From positions 62,001 through 126,000 of the forward strand of contig NZ_BDBF01000021.1 of assembly GCF_001612845.1 (NCBI RefSeq): a DNA stretch of 64,000 nucleotides, in the 5' to 3' direction. Position numbers and translations under genes: made by a program. The stretch comes from Nocardia elegans NBRC 108235 (GTDB lineage Bacteria > Actinomycetota > Actinomycetes > Mycobacteriales > Mycobacteriaceae). Positions 42,349 to 51,096 of the stretch are shown here, piece by piece (position 1 is the first letter of the stretch; the number at the start of each line of letters is the position of its first letter). The notes below the pieces were generated by a model. The model saw only the letters and a list, made by a program, of their open reading frames with translations. It did not search any database and was not told the DNA's origin.

Positions 42349-43386
42349 TCACGATTCGCTGATGCTGTGCACCCACTGGGCGGCCCGGTCGAAGAACTCG
42401 GCGCCGTTGAGCGCCATATTCATCGAATGGCCCGATCCCGGCAGCACATAGGTCTCGAGCTTTGCGCGGGGGAAGAACGGGCGTTCGGAGCCGTACAGGG
42501 CCCCGGCGCTGGAGCAGTCGGTGAGGGAGCCGCCCGCGCCCTGCGCGCAGAAGACCTTGTCCGCGGTCCCGTTGGCGATCAGCACCGGCACCGCGATATC
42601 GAAGGTGGTGGGGATGAAGACCGGGATGGTGGCCAGAATGCCGACCGTACCGGCGACACGTGTCGCCTCATCGGCGGCCACCACTCGCGGATCGGAGTCT
42701 CCCGGTGCGTAGAAGGCGGCCTGGCGGGCGCCGGGGACGCTCAGGTAGCCCAGGTCGCCGGGGGGTATCCCGCCCGCGGTGGCGGGATCGTCGAGTGCGG
42801 GGCGCGCCGCGCCGACGATGGTGGCGACCCCGCCGGGCCCGGGGGCGTGTGACGCGCCGCTGACCAGCAGTCCGTCCACATCGTGGTAGGTGCCGGCCTC
42901 GAGCATCGAAGTCAGCGAGCCGAACGAGTGGCCGACCAGCACGACAAGGTCCCATGCCCGGCCCAGGGCGCCGGCGCGTGCGGCGCCGATGACCTCGTGC
43001 ACGGCCTGCGCCGCCGACAACGCCGAGACCTGCACCCCGCCCGGCTTGGAACTGGAGCCGACACCGATCGGGTCGATGGCGAGAGTGGCCAGTCGGGCGC
43101 GTGTGGCATGCTGGACATAGGAGTAGCGGCCGTCGAATCCGGGGAAGTCCCAATAGGTTCGGTCGTAGGTGGCGCCGGGGACGAGTATCTGCAGTACCCG
43201 GGCCGGAGCGTCCGGTACGCAATAGGTTCCGGAGATCTGGGCACCGCGGTCCGCGGTGATCGGAATCGAGACTTCCGTGCACCGGGTGCTGCCCGCCGGT
43301 GCGGCGGTCGCCGGTGCCGCCACGCCCGCGAAGGCCATGACAGCGATAACGACCGGCCAGAACCGTACTGCCCGCAGACTTGTCAT
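42349..43386 (-). CDS. Secreted alpha/beta hydrolase
   Basis: 345 residues from ATG 43386 (GGAAGGACGG upstream). Residues 1 to about 29 are a signal peptide: basic start, hydrophobic FWPVVIAVMAFAGVAA, and an ATAAPA cleavage region. The hydrolase core shows the nucleophile elbow GHSFGS, an Asp in NGTADKVF and the His in PGSGHSMN; ILVPGATYDRTYWDFPGF precedes. Probably an exported esterase or lipase that frees acids for uptake. It is the only clearly exported protein in the window. Confidence 0.85.
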   Translation of the reverse strand: MTSLRAVRFWPVVIAVMAFAGVAAPATAAPAGSTRCTEVSIPITADRGAQISGTYCVPDAPARVLQILVPGATYDRTYWDFPGFDGRYSYVQHATRARLATLAIDPIGVGSSSKPGGVQVSALSAAQAVHEVIGAARAGALGRAWDLVVLVGHSFGSLTSMLEAGTYHDVDGLLVSGASHAPGPGGVATIVGAARPALDDPATAGGIPPGDLGYLSVPGARQAAFYAPGDSDPRVVAADEATRVAGTVGILATIPVFIPTTFDIAVPVLIANGTADKVFCAQGAGGSLTDCSSAGALYGSERPFFPRAKLETYVLPGSGHSMNMALNGAEFFDRAAQWVHSISES

Positions 43387-43446
43387 TCTCGACCGTCCTT
43401 CCACTGTGTCCGAGTGTCGAGAATGCTAACAGTCAATAGAACAATA

Positions 43447-43463
43447 AGATTACCAATTAATCT
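43447..43463. promoter_or_regulatory. Palindrome upstream of the secreted hydrolase
   Basis: AGATTACCAATTAATCT: arms AGATTA/TAATCT, 5-bp spacer, in an A/T island 61 bp upstream of the start codon at 43386. Likely an operator. Confidence 0.45.
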
Positions 43464-43481
43464 AATTCTGCCCGGGTGATC

Positions 43482-44714
43482 TCAGGCCAGTGCGAGAGTG
43501 GTCAGGATGTCGGGGCTGAAGGCCGCGGCCGGTGGCGTCCCGGGGCCGGAGTGGATGCCCTCGAGTGCTGCGGTCGTCTCCGGGTGCTCGGTCACCAGTT
43601 TCTGCATGCGTGCCCGCTTGGCGGTCCGGTCGGGCAGCCCGAACGCCGAGAGCATGTCGGTGAGCGCGGTGGCGAAACGCAGTCGGGCCATGCGCACGCT
43701 GCGCTCCTCGCTGTAGCCACGCAAGGTCGCCGGGGTCCACGTCCGGTTGTCCAGCAGCGCTTCGGCGAGCAGCCGGGCATCGCGCAGGGCGATACTGAGC
43801 CCTTGGGCGCCGACGGGATTGCTCCACCCCGCCGCGTCGCCGATCAGGGCCACGCCGGGGACAACGGGGGTATCGGTCCAGGCATCGGTCAACGGGAAGG
43901 TGGCGCAGGGGCCCAGGGGCTGCGCCGTGGCCAGGGCGTCGCCGCACGGCAGTGCGGGGGTGCGGTAGGCATCGAGGAATCGGCTGATCCGGTCCGGCCC
44001 GGTGATGCGTTCCGGATCGGTGGTGCGGCGGCCCACGTAGAGCCGGATCCGCCCGTCGGCGCGCGGGATGACGATGTACTGGTTGCGACCGCTCACCGCG
44101 ATCGTGGTCTCGGTGCGATCCCATGCGCCGTGGTCGTCGACGAGCATGCCCGACAGCATTACTCGTGGGCTGGTGATGGTGAATGGGATCTGTGCCGCGG
44201 TTCGGGTGGCCGAGTTCTTGCCGTCGGCGCCCACCACGATCCGGCAGTCCAGATGGTGTTCGGTTCCAGCGCTTTCGTAGTCGACCGATGGTGTCGCGCC
44301 GTGCCCGACGGCACAGCGGGCGACACCGCGCACGACCGTGGCGCCCGCCTTGGTCGCAGCGGTGGCCAAGGCCTCTCGCAGCTCGGGGTGGCCGACTCCG
44401 ATGACGCCGGGCGCCTGCGGTACCGCCGCGCTGAGATCGATCGCCCCGCGCCGCGCCCGGGCGATGTCGAGACTCTCGTCGTAGGGCACCATCCGGGTGA
44501 TCACCGAGGCGCCGGCGGCGCCGGTGACGGCTTCGGCGATGCCGAGCTCGATCGCTTCGAGAAATCCCCACGGCACCAGGGCCTCGCCGCGAACCTGGTC
44601 TCGATAGACCGGCTCGCGCTCGAGTACGGTCACCGCCACCCCGGCCGCCGCCAGTCGGGCCGCCAATGCGCATCCGGCCACGCCGCCGCCGATTATGACT
44701 GCGTCACAACGCAT
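43482..44714 (-). CDS. FAD-dependent monooxygenase (PHBH-fold)
   Basis: 410 residues. FAD motifs: GGGVAGCALAARLAAAGVAVTVLER at the N-terminus, VVGADGKNSATR (DG motif) in the middle, and VALIGDAAGWSNPVGAQGLSIALRDARLLAEAL (GD motif). VRGEALVPWGFLEAIELGI is typical of aromatic or polyketide hydroxylases and geranylgeranyl-reductase-like proteins. It should insert one oxygen with NAD(P)H. It is divergent from a TetR gene; the tandem operators lie in the intergenic region, so it is probably its target. Confidence 0.88.
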   Translation of the reverse strand: MRCDAVIIGGGVAGCALAARLAAAGVAVTVLEREPVYRDQVRGEALVPWGFLEAIELGIAEAVTGAAGASVITRMVPYDESLDIARARRGAIDLSAAVPQAPGVIGVGHPELREALATAATKAGATVVRGVARCAVGHGATPSVDYESAGTEHHLDCRIVVGADGKNSATRTAAQIPFTITSPRVMLSGMLVDDHGAWDRTETTIAVSGRNQYIVIPRADGRIRLYVGRRTTDPERITGPDRISRFLDAYRTPALPCGDALATAQPLGPCATFPLTDAWTDTPVVPGVALIGDAAGWSNPVGAQGLSIALRDARLLAEALLDNRTWTPATLRGYSEERSVRMARLRFATALTDMLSAFGLPDRTAKRARMQKLVTEHPETTAALEGIHSGPGTPPAAAFSPDILTTLALA

Positions 44715-44730
44715 TCCATCCTCCTCGAGT

Positions 44731-44751
44731 TCATTTACTGGTGCGTAATGA
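44731..44751. promoter_or_regulatory. TetR operator repeat 1
   Basis: TCATTTACTGG...CGTAATGA: a 21-bp unit with palindromic ends TCATT/AATGA, repeated at 44757-44777 with 26-bp periodicity. It lies 17 bp upstream of the monooxygenase start. Confidence 0.6.
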
Positions 44752-44756
44752 GAAGC

Positions 44757-44777
44757 TCATTTACTGTGACATAATGA
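44757..44777. promoter_or_regulatory. TetR operator repeat 2
   Basis: TCATTTACTGT...CATAATGA, matching repeat 1 at nearly all positions. It covers the ATG at 44774, an argument for the downstream GTG as the true regulator start. Two such sites suggest cooperative binding. Confidence 0.6.
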
Positions 44778-44818
44778 TTCGCGGAACGCGAGAGAAGCTC
44801 GACCGCCCGGAGGTGTCG

Positions 44819-45466
44819 GTGGCACGTCAGCGTGGTGGGACACAACCCGTCCCTTTGTCGGCGCAGGACATCCTCGAGGCCGCACTGCGGATCGTGCAGC
44901 GGTGCGGTCTGGATGGGCTGACGGTGCGCGCGGTCGCCGACGAGCTCGGGGTCACGCCGCCGGCGGTGCACTATCACCTGCGCGGCGGGGAGGATCTGAA
45001 TGATCGCGTGATCGAAGCGGTGGCCTCCCGCATCGAGATAACCGTCGACCCCGAGGCGCCTTGGGTGGATCAGTACGCCGATCTGGTGTCGAGCATGGAC
45101 CGCGCGTTCCTGCGCTATCCCGGCACGGGCACGCGGGTGCTCACGGCCGCACGCGAATCCCGGGCCGCTCAGCGCCTGACCGGTGCGGCGCTGTCGATTC
45201 TGCGCACCGCCGGGTTTGGCGAGGCGGACGCGGTAGACCTCTTCACGGCCACGTATCTGATGTTCGCCGGGTGGCTGGCCACCCGCGGCCTGCGCGAGAC
45301 CGGCGGCACCCATCCGGCGTTGATCGCCGCCGGTGTCACGGTACCGGACCTGGCAGACGGAACGGCGCTCGACCGGCCACTGCGGCGACTGCTGGAAAAC
45401 GCTGCGGCGGCCCGTTCGGGCCCCGGGAACGAACGAGATAATGCAGGAGACAGGAGAATACGATGA
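44819..45466 (+). CDS. TetR-family transcriptional regulator
   Basis: 215 residues if GTG 44819 is used (CGGAGG about 8 bp upstream; the alternative ATG 44774 lies inside an operator repeat). The N-terminal HTH is clear: SAQDILEAALRIVQRCGLDGLTVRAVADELGVTPPAVHYHLRG. The rest is an all-helical ligand domain. It probably represses the divergent FAD monooxygenase and itself through the two TCATT...AATGA repeats. The 3' end overlaps an NTF2-like gene (ATGA). Confidence 0.88.
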   Translation: MARQRGGTQPVPLSAQDILEAALRIVQRCGLDGLTVRAVADELGVTPPAVHYHLRGGEDLNDRVIEAVASRIEITVDPEAPWVDQYADLVSSMDRAFLRYPGTGTRVLTAARESRAAQRLTGAALSILRTAGFGEADAVDLFTATYLMFAGWLATRGLRETGGTHPALIAAGVTVPDLADGTALDRPLRRLLENAAAARSGPGNERDNAGDRRIR

Positions 45467-45804
45467 CCGAAACGACCGCGATCGAGCGCTACTTCGCTGC
45501 ATGGAATGTCGGTGACGCCGACGCCATTATGGCAGCGCTCGATACCGATGTCGTACTCGAGGATGTGCCCAGCGGCCACATCGCCCGCGGCCCCCGCGAG
45601 GCGCGGGCATTCGTCGCCGGGGCGCTGGAGAAGGCGCCCGGGGCCTCCTACGACGTGGTGAGCAGCCATATCAGCGGGGATGCGTTCGTCGTGGAATGGA
45701 TCATGCAACCGATCGGGTTGCGCGGCGCGTCGGTCGGCTCACTGCGCGGGGGGCGCATCAGTGCCAACCGTGACTATTGGAATGCGGGCCCGGCCCCGGC
45801 CTGA
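45463..45804 (+). CDS. NTF2-like (SnoaL-fold) protein
   Basis: 113 residues. AIERYFAAWNVGDADAIMAALDTDVVLEDVPSG...ARAFVAG is the SnoaL/limonene-epoxide-hydrolase type cone-shaped barrel. ISANRDYWNAG closes it. Members isomerise or hydrate small cyclic molecules or only bind them. Coupling by ATGA to the TetR gene suggests it acts on the same compound that the regulator senses. Confidence 0.8.
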   Translation: MTETTAIERYFAAWNVGDADAIMAALDTDVVLEDVPSGHIARGPREARAFVAGALEKAPGASYDVVSSHISGDAFVVEWIMQPIGLRGASVGSLRGGRISANRDYWNAGPAPA

Positions 45805-45887
45805 GCGTGAACAGCGGAAGGGCGTGCCACCGCCGTGGCGGGCGAGACCTGTTACCTGCGGCGCAATCCGCTCTATCCGCAGAATTA

Positions 45888-45915
45888 GAATATTTAGATA
45901 ACTGATTCTACTATG
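45888..45915. promoter_or_regulatory. A/T island upstream of an HSD10-like SDR gene
   Basis: Contains AATATTTAGATAACTGATTC and TACTATGG, about 90 bp before the start at 46001. The TTTAGATAAC element resembles the islands at 17154 and 22608. Confidence 0.35.
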
Positions 45916-46000
45916 GGGTGATGTCGCCCAGCGTCGCGGCCGAGTTGCCGCCAGGTGCTCGCGGTCGCGACGGGCGATCGGATCGAGACGAGGAGCAAAT

Positions 46001-46771
46001 ATGAATCTGGCCGACAGTGTGGTGTTGGTGACCGGGGGCGCGGGCGGACTCGGTGAGGCCGTGGTCCGTGAGGTTGCCGCGGCCGGTGCCGCGGTGGTCA
46101 TCGCCGATCTCGCCGACGAGAAGGCCGAGAAACTCGCTGCCGACCTCGGTTCCAAGGCCAGGTATGTGCGTACCGACGTGACCGACGAGGACAGCGTGCG
46201 CAATGCGGTGGCCGAGGCCGGCAAGCTCGGCACCTTCCGGCACGCGGTGGTGGCGCACGGCGGTTTCGGCGTCGCGGAGAAGGTGGTCGGCAAGGACGGC
46301 AGCCCGGCGAGCTTGACGGGCTTCACCAAGACGATCGACCTGTATCTGACCGGCACCTACAATGTGCTGCGCATCGCTGCGGCGGCCATCGCGGAGACCG
46401 AGCCCGACGAGGACGGACAGCGCGGCGCCATCGTGGCCACGGCCAGCATCGCCGCCTTCGAAGGTCAGATCGGCCAGATCGCCTACTCGGCGGCCAAGGC
46501 CGGTGTGGTCGGTATGACCATCGTGGCCGCCCGCGACCTCGGGTCGCTGGGCATCCGGGTGGTCACCATCGCGCCGGGCACCATGCGCACGCCGATCATG
46601 GAGTCCGTCGGCGACGAGGCGCTGGCCAAATTCGCCGCCAACATCCCGAATCCGCGGCGGCTGGGAAAGCCGGAGGAATACGGAGCGCTCGCGCGCCACA
46701 TTCTGGAGAACACCTACCTCAACGGCGAGACCATTCGACTCGACGGTGCGCAGCGCTTCACCCCGCGGTGA
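46001..46771 (+). CDS. 3-hydroxyacyl-CoA dehydrogenase, SDR family (HSD10-like)
   Basis: 256 residues after GAGGAG. VVLVTGGAGGLGEAVVREVAAAGAAVVIADL, DVTDEDSV, Ser in VATASIAAFEGQIGQIAYSAAKAGVVGMT with an intact Tyr-x-x-x-Lys, and APGTMRTPIMES follow the type II 3-hydroxyacyl-CoA dehydrogenase group. It probably catalyses NAD-dependent oxidation of a 3-hydroxyacyl-CoA. Single-gene unit ended by a hairpin. Confidence 0.9.
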   Translation: MNLADSVVLVTGGAGGLGEAVVREVAAAGAAVVIADLADEKAEKLAADLGSKARYVRTDVTDEDSVRNAVAEAGKLGTFRHAVVAHGGFGVAEKVVGKDGSPASLTGFTKTIDLYLTGTYNVLRIAAAAIAETEPDEDGQRGAIVATASIAAFEGQIGQIAYSAAKAGVVGMTIVAARDLGSLGIRVVTIAPGTMRTPIMESVGDEALAKFAANIPNPRRLGKPEEYGALARHILENTYLNGETIRLDGAQRFTPR

Positions 46772-46777
46772 ACGCGT

Positions 46778-46809
46778 GACCTGGGTCCGTCCCCGGACGG
46801 GCCCGGGTC
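46778..46809 (+). terminator. GC-rich hairpin after the SDR gene
   Basis: GACCTGGGTCCGTCC / GGACGGGCCCGGGTC folds into a nearly perfect stem with a CC loop, 6 bp after the stop. Confidence 0.6.
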
Positions 46810-47045
46810 GGCCGGTTCAGAGCTCCACGCGGAAGACGGTTGTCGACACGTGCGCAATGATCTCGCCGCTGGAGTGTGATTCTTGAATAGATCGGATCAC
46901 TTCGAGGAGTAGCCGATGTCACTTCGGCCTCGGATGACCTGCCCGAGACGCGCTGAGCCGCTGAGTTCACCGCTGCGCACACAGACTCTCAATTAGTTGT
47001 ATTATATCATTCATATAGACTATTGGTTCGCCGGTGGAGGTAAAT

Positions 47046-47840
47046 GTGGCAGTCGATTCCACCACCGGGGCCTCACGTGCGCGGCGATCCCCGGCCCGCG
47101 GCACCACCCAGCGTGTCCGGGTGCCCAAGATGGCCGAACTCGTCGCCGCCGAACTGCGGCGTCAGATCATCCGGGGTGAGTTGTCCGAAGGTGAGGCGCT
47201 GTCGTCGGAAACGGAGCTGATGAGCCGATTCGGGGTGTCGCGGCCGACCCTGCGCGAGGCGTATCGGGTGCTGGAGTCCGAACGGCTGATCGTCATCCGC
47301 CGCGGCGCCAACGGCGGGGCGCGCGTGCAGCCGCCGCGGCGTGAAGTCGCCGCCCGCTATGCGGGTTTCATCCTCGAGTATCAGGGTGCCTCGGTCAAAG
47401 ATGTCTACGAAGCACGTGCCGCGCTCGAGGTGCCGAGCGTCGGCCGGTTGGCGCTGCGCCGGTCCGCGGCCGATCTGGCCGCGCTGACCGAGGCGCTCGA
47501 CCGCTACGACGACGAATACAACCCGCCGAGGTCGATCCGGCTGCACGGCGAATTCCATCAACTGGTGGTCCGGCTGGCAGGTAACGAAACCCTGACCCTG
47601 CTGTCGGAGATGGTGCATCACATCATCGAGACCGCCAATGTGACACTGCAACCCGACAGTGGTCCCTCCGCCGAGCGGGCGCGGCGCGACACCGGTAGGA
47701 CCCATCGCAAGCTGGTCGAGCTCATCCGCGAGCGGGATGCTGACGCGGCCGAGGAGCTGTGGCGCCGTCACCTCGGCGAAGCCGAGGGCTACGTTCTCGG
47801 TGACGATGCGGCGGCCAGCGTGCTGGATCTGCTCGGCTGA
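47046..47840 (+). CDS. GntR/FadR-family transcriptional regulator
   Basis: 264 residues from GTG 47046, chosen because GGAGG lies 5 bp upstream (an in-frame GTG at 47034 precedes this site). wHTH: VPKMAELVAAELRRQIIRGELSEGEALSSETELMSRFGVSRPTLREAYRVLESERLIVIRRG. A FCD helical domain follows, with DVYEARAALE, FHQLVVRLAGNETL and a late HRKLVELIRERDADAAEELWRRHL (metal/effector His positions). It is clearly paralogous to the regulator at 53714. The effector is probably an acyl-CoA or carboxylate. The upstream gap (46990-47030) is A/T-rich with TATAT-CATTC-ATATA symmetry. Confidence 0.9.
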   Translation: MAVDSTTGASRARRSPARGTTQRVRVPKMAELVAAELRRQIIRGELSEGEALSSETELMSRFGVSRPTLREAYRVLESERLIVIRRGANGGARVQPPRREVAARYAGFILEYQGASVKDVYEARAALEVPSVGRLALRRSAADLAALTEALDRYDDEYNPPRSIRLHGEFHQLVVRLAGNETLTLLSEMVHHIIETANVTLQPDSGPSAERARRDTGRTHRKLVELIRERDADAAEELWRRHLGEAEGYVLGDDAAASVLDLLG

Positions 47841-47844
47841 CAGC

Positions 47845-48669
47845 TCACAGCCGGCCGTCGCGGCGCAATTCGGCGGGCACCCAGTGCGGCGAACGACGCT
47901 GTTTGAAGGCGTGGAAACCTTCCAGTGCTTCGGGACCGGCGAGACTGGCCTCCATCGCGATACGGGCGAAATGCCCGAGGTAGCCATCCAGACTGGCCTT
48001 GATCTCCCGGCGCGCGGCCGGCGCGGTCCGGCAGATCTGGGCCAGGGCTTCGGTCGCGGCGCCGCGAAGTTCGTCGTGCGGCACCACCCGCGACACGAGG
48101 CCCCAGTCCAGTGCCTCCTGTGCGGACAGTGTGCGCCCGGTGAGCAGCAGGTCGCGGGCGCGCACGGCGCCGACCACGCGTGCGAGCACCTGGGCGTAGT
48201 AGGTATCGGCGATGCCGCGCAATAGTTCCGGGACGCGGAAACTCGCCCGGTCGCTGACCACCGCCAGATCACTGCACAGAGCGATCATCAGGCCGCCGCC
48301 CTGGCACAGGCCGTTGACCGCGCACACCACGGGCTTGGCCGAACGGCGCAGCGTATCGAACGGCGTGACGTCCATTCCGAGCGCGGTTTCGAAATCCAGC
48401 CAGTCGTCGGCGCCGCTCTTGCCGAGGTCGCCGCCCGGGACGAAGGTGCCGCCCGTAGCGGTCAGCAGCAGTCCGGCCACGGCGGGATCACGGTCGACCC
48501 GGTTGATCACGTACCGCAGACCGAAGTACATCGCCGGGGTCAGCGCGTTGCGTGCCTCCGGCCGATCCACCGTGCAGACCGCGAATACGCCCTCGCGCTC
48601 GAAGCGCAGATACGGAGTGCCGAGCCAGTCGCCCGCGGGTGGTCTGGGCTGCGCGTTCGCGGACATCAT
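47845..48669 (-). CDS. Enoyl-CoA hydratase/isomerase family protein
   Basis: 274 residues (273 from the second ATG at 48666, which is better spaced from GAAGGG). VDRPEARNALTPAMYFGLRY, FVPGGDLG, NGLCQGGGLMIALCSDLAVVSDRASFRVPELLRGIADTYYAQVLARVVG. The first hydratase Glu is Met/Ile (GGGLMIAL), while the second Glu is kept in RVPELLRG. One-Glu crotonases are often enoyl-CoA isomerases, so isomerase activity is possible. Divergent from the amidohydrolase across a promoter with a TTGACG palindrome. Confidence 0.85.
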   Translation of the reverse strand: MMSANAQPRPPAGDWLGTPYLRFEREGVFAVCTVDRPEARNALTPAMYFGLRYVINRVDRDPAVAGLLLTATGGTFVPGGDLGKSGADDWLDFETALGMDVTPFDTLRRSAKPVVCAVNGLCQGGGLMIALCSDLAVVSDRASFRVPELLRGIADTYYAQVLARVVGAVRARDLLLTGRTLSAQEALDWGLVSRVVPHDELRGAATEALAQICRTAPAARREIKASLDGYLGHFARIAMEASLAGPEALEGFHAFKQRRSPHWVPAELRRDGRL

Positions 48670-48808
48670 CTTCCCTTCGCCGGCACGACCGATCCTGATA
48701 CGGGTAACTTATTTTGCTACATCCGAGGCTTTTGTGCCAGATTTGACGGTTGTATTAGTGGTTGATCTGTCTGGTGAAGTGGAAAGTAGCGGAAAGAGGG
48801 GCACGAAC

Positions 48809-48824
48809 TTGACGCTTTCGTCAA
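48809..48824 (+). promoter_or_regulatory. Perfect TTGACG-N4-CGTCAA palindrome over the amidohydrolase -35
   Basis: TTGACG-CTTT-CGTCAA; the -10-like TACTGT at 48833-48838 is 18 bp after the TTGACG. A further half-site TTGACG lies at 48743. It is the best example of the recurring motif. Confidence 0.65.
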
Positions 48825-48879
48825 AAACATTCTACTGTAGATGTCGAGCCAGTAGCCGAACTTTGGATAGGGACATCCC

Positions 48880-50094
48880 ATGACGCAGTTCACCGACGCG
48901 CCGATCTTCGACGCCGATCAGCACATGTACGAGACGCCGGACGCGCTGACGCGCTATCTACCTGAGAAGTACCGCCGCGCAGTGCAATTCGTGCAGGTCG
49001 GGAACGCGGCGCGGATCGCGATCCTCGGCCGGATCACCGAATACATCCCGAACCCGACATTCGACCGGGTGGCCGCGCCGGGATCGTGGGAGAAGTTCTT
49101 CGCGGGTCAGAACGCCGAGGGCAAATCGCTGCGCGAGCTGTCGGTCGGCATCGATGCCGAACCCTCGTTCCGGGAGCCCGGACCCCGCATCGCCGAACTC
49201 GACCGTCAGGGTGTCGATGAGGCGCTGATCTATCCGACGCTGGCCAATCTGGTCGAGCACTCCGCGGCCGAGGACCCCGAACTGGTGGTCGCGGTGATCC
49301 ACGCGCTGAACCGTTGGATGCTCGACACCTGGGGCTACACCCATCAGGATCGGCTGTTCATGACACCGGTGATCAGCGCCGCCATGGTCGACGACGCTCG
49401 CCGGGAACTGGCCTATGTCATAGAGAACGGGGCCAAGGTAGTGCTGATGAAGCCGGCTCCGGTGAAGGGCCTGCGGGGCTGGCGCTCGCCGGCGCTGCCG
49501 GAGTTCGACCCGTTCTGGAGTGATGTCGAGCAGGCGGGGATCCCGGTGGTATTCCACGCCAGTCAGCCACCGCTGGACGGCTACATCAATCAGTGGGAAC
49601 CGCCGGAGACCAACAACCACCTGGAGATGAGCGCGTTCCGCTGGATCGCGCTGGGGCACCGCGAAATCGCCGACATGATGACCAGCCTCATCTGCCACGG
49701 CACGCTGACCCGGTTCCCGAAGTTGCGCGTGGCCAGTGTGGAGAACGGCAGCGCCTGGATCCAGCCGCTGTTCGACGATTTCGAGGCCACGTACGCCAAG
49801 ATGCCGCAGGCCTTCGACGAGCATCCGCACGAGGTGTTCCGCCGCAACATCTGGGTGAGCCCGTTCTGGGAGGGCAAGGTCGCCGATGTGGTGCACACCG
49901 TCGGCTGGGACAAGGTGCTGTTCGGCTCGGACTTTCCGCATCCGGAGGGTCTGACCGAACCGCGTGGCTTCTACAAATACGCCGAGGGCATGGACGAGCG
50001 GCGCACCCGCGACTTCATGGGTGACAACGCGCGCCGTCTGCTCGGGCTTCCTGTGCGCAACCCCGCCGGTGACAGTGTGCCCGTCTCCGCTTAA
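48880..50094 (+). CDS. Metal-dependent amidohydrolase (amidohydrolase_2 / ACMSD-like fold)
   Basis: 404 residues. Metal ligands are visible: DADQH (11-15) at the end of the first strand, a His in VVFHASQPPL, and the Asp in LFGSDFPHPEGL near the end; GDNARRLLGL closes the barrel. The family contains decarboxylases (ACMSD, gamma-resorcylate type) and hydrolases of cyclic substrates. Loss of a carboxyl group or ring/lactone hydrolysis is possible. The CoA context leaves the substrate open. It is under the TTGACG palindrome at 48809. Confidence 0.88.
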   Translation: MTQFTDAPIFDADQHMYETPDALTRYLPEKYRRAVQFVQVGNAARIAILGRITEYIPNPTFDRVAAPGSWEKFFAGQNAEGKSLRELSVGIDAEPSFREPGPRIAELDRQGVDEALIYPTLANLVEHSAAEDPELVVAVIHALNRWMLDTWGYTHQDRLFMTPVISAAMVDDARRELAYVIENGAKVVLMKPAPVKGLRGWRSPALPEFDPFWSDVEQAGIPVVFHASQPPLDGYINQWEPPETNNHLEMSAFRWIALGHREIADMMTSLICHGTLTRFPKLRVASVENGSAWIQPLFDDFEATYAKMPQAFDEHPHEVFRRNIWVSPFWEGKVADVVHTVGWDKVLFGSDFPHPEGLTEPRGFYKYAEGMDERRTRDFMGDNARRLLGLPVRNPAGDSVPVSA

Positions 50095-50198
50095 TCGAAA
50101 TACAGTGTGCCACACTGATATTCGACGATCGATGTGGCGCACACCGGTTGACGACCCGGTCGGCCCGGCGCGCGGGTGTGCGCCGAGAAAGGTGTGAG

Positions 50199-51020
50199 AT
50201 GTCGCTGGAGTCGGCACCGATAGCGTCTGCGACGCTGCTGGATCTGCTGGAGTTGGAGCAGATCGATCGCGATCTGCATCGTTCGGTCGTGCTTTTCGAC
50301 GAGCCGTTCTCGCTGTACGGGGGCCAGGTCGCCGCGCAGGCCCTGTACGCCGCCGGCCGGGCGGTACCCCCGGGCCGATTGCCGCATTCGCTGCACTGTT
50401 ACTACCTGCGCGGCGGCAGTGCGGCGCGGCCGGTGCTGTTCCGGGTCGACCGGGACCGCGACGGCCGGTCGTATTCCGCGCGCCGGGTGATCGCACTGCA
50501 GGATGGCGAAGTCATCTTCACAATGTCCGCGTCGTTCGCGACGCCGCGGCACGACGCGGACCACGAGGTCGAGCCGATGCCCGACATCGCAGCGCCGGAG
50601 TTGCTGCCCGAGTGGGAATTCGAGCGCATGTGGTCGATGCAGGCACGAGTGCCACCGCAGCGAACCCGGTCCACTCCGTGGCCGAGCCGGTTCTGGGCTC
50701 GCAGCGCGATCGAGTTGCCGGATTCGCCGCTCGTGCACGCCTGTGTGCTGACCTATCTGTCCGATACGTCAAGTGGTCTGGTGGATGTGCCCGGTGGCGC
50801 GCAGTGGGCGGGTTCGACTCTCGACCACACCGTGTGGTTCCATCGTCCGGCGCGATTGGACGAGTGGGTGCTGGTGGACCTGCTCCCGCGGACGGTGGCC
50901 GGAGGGCGGGGGCTCTACACCGGAACGGTTCGCCGGGCCGACGGCGCCACGGTGGCCACCCTGGCTCAGGAGTCGCTGTTCCGGGAGCCGCCGCCCGGCA
51001 GGCCCGTGCCGAAGATCTGA
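50199..51020 (+). CDS. Acyl-CoA thioesterase II (TesB family), second copy
   Basis: 273 residues from ATG 50199 (AAAGGTG upstream). Double hot-dog with FDEPFSLYGGQVAAQALYAAGRAV, LHCYYLRGGSAARPVLFRVDRDRDGRSYSARRVIALQ, catalytic Asp in LTYLSDTS, Thr in TLDHTVWFHRP and Gln in LAQESLFRE. Probably co-transcribed with the amidohydrolase gene 105 bp upstream. About as divergent from the 38637 copy as different TesB subfamilies. Confidence 0.9.
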   Translation: MSLESAPIASATLLDLLELEQIDRDLHRSVVLFDEPFSLYGGQVAAQALYAAGRAVPPGRLPHSLHCYYLRGGSAARPVLFRVDRDRDGRSYSARRVIALQDGEVIFTMSASFATPRHDADHEVEPMPDIAAPELLPEWEFERMWSMQARVPPQRTRSTPWPSRFWARSAIELPDSPLVHACVLTYLSDTSSGLVDVPGGAQWAGSTLDHTVWFHRPARLDEWVLVDLLPRTVAGGRGLYTGTVRRADGATVATLAQESLFREPPPGRPVPKI

Positions 51021-51047
51021 ATCGCCGCCGCGGCTGTGAAACCTGAT

Positions 51048-51072
51048 GCGCCGCCGGGATACCCGGCGGCGC
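51048..51072. terminator. Hairpin between convergent TesB and crotonase genes
   Basis: GCGCCGCCGGG-ATA-CCCGGCGGCGC: a perfect 11-bp stem, 28 bp after the TesB stop and 25 bp before the crotonase stop. Confidence 0.7.
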
Positions 51073-51096
51073 TCGGTCCCCACGGGACGGCGGTCG

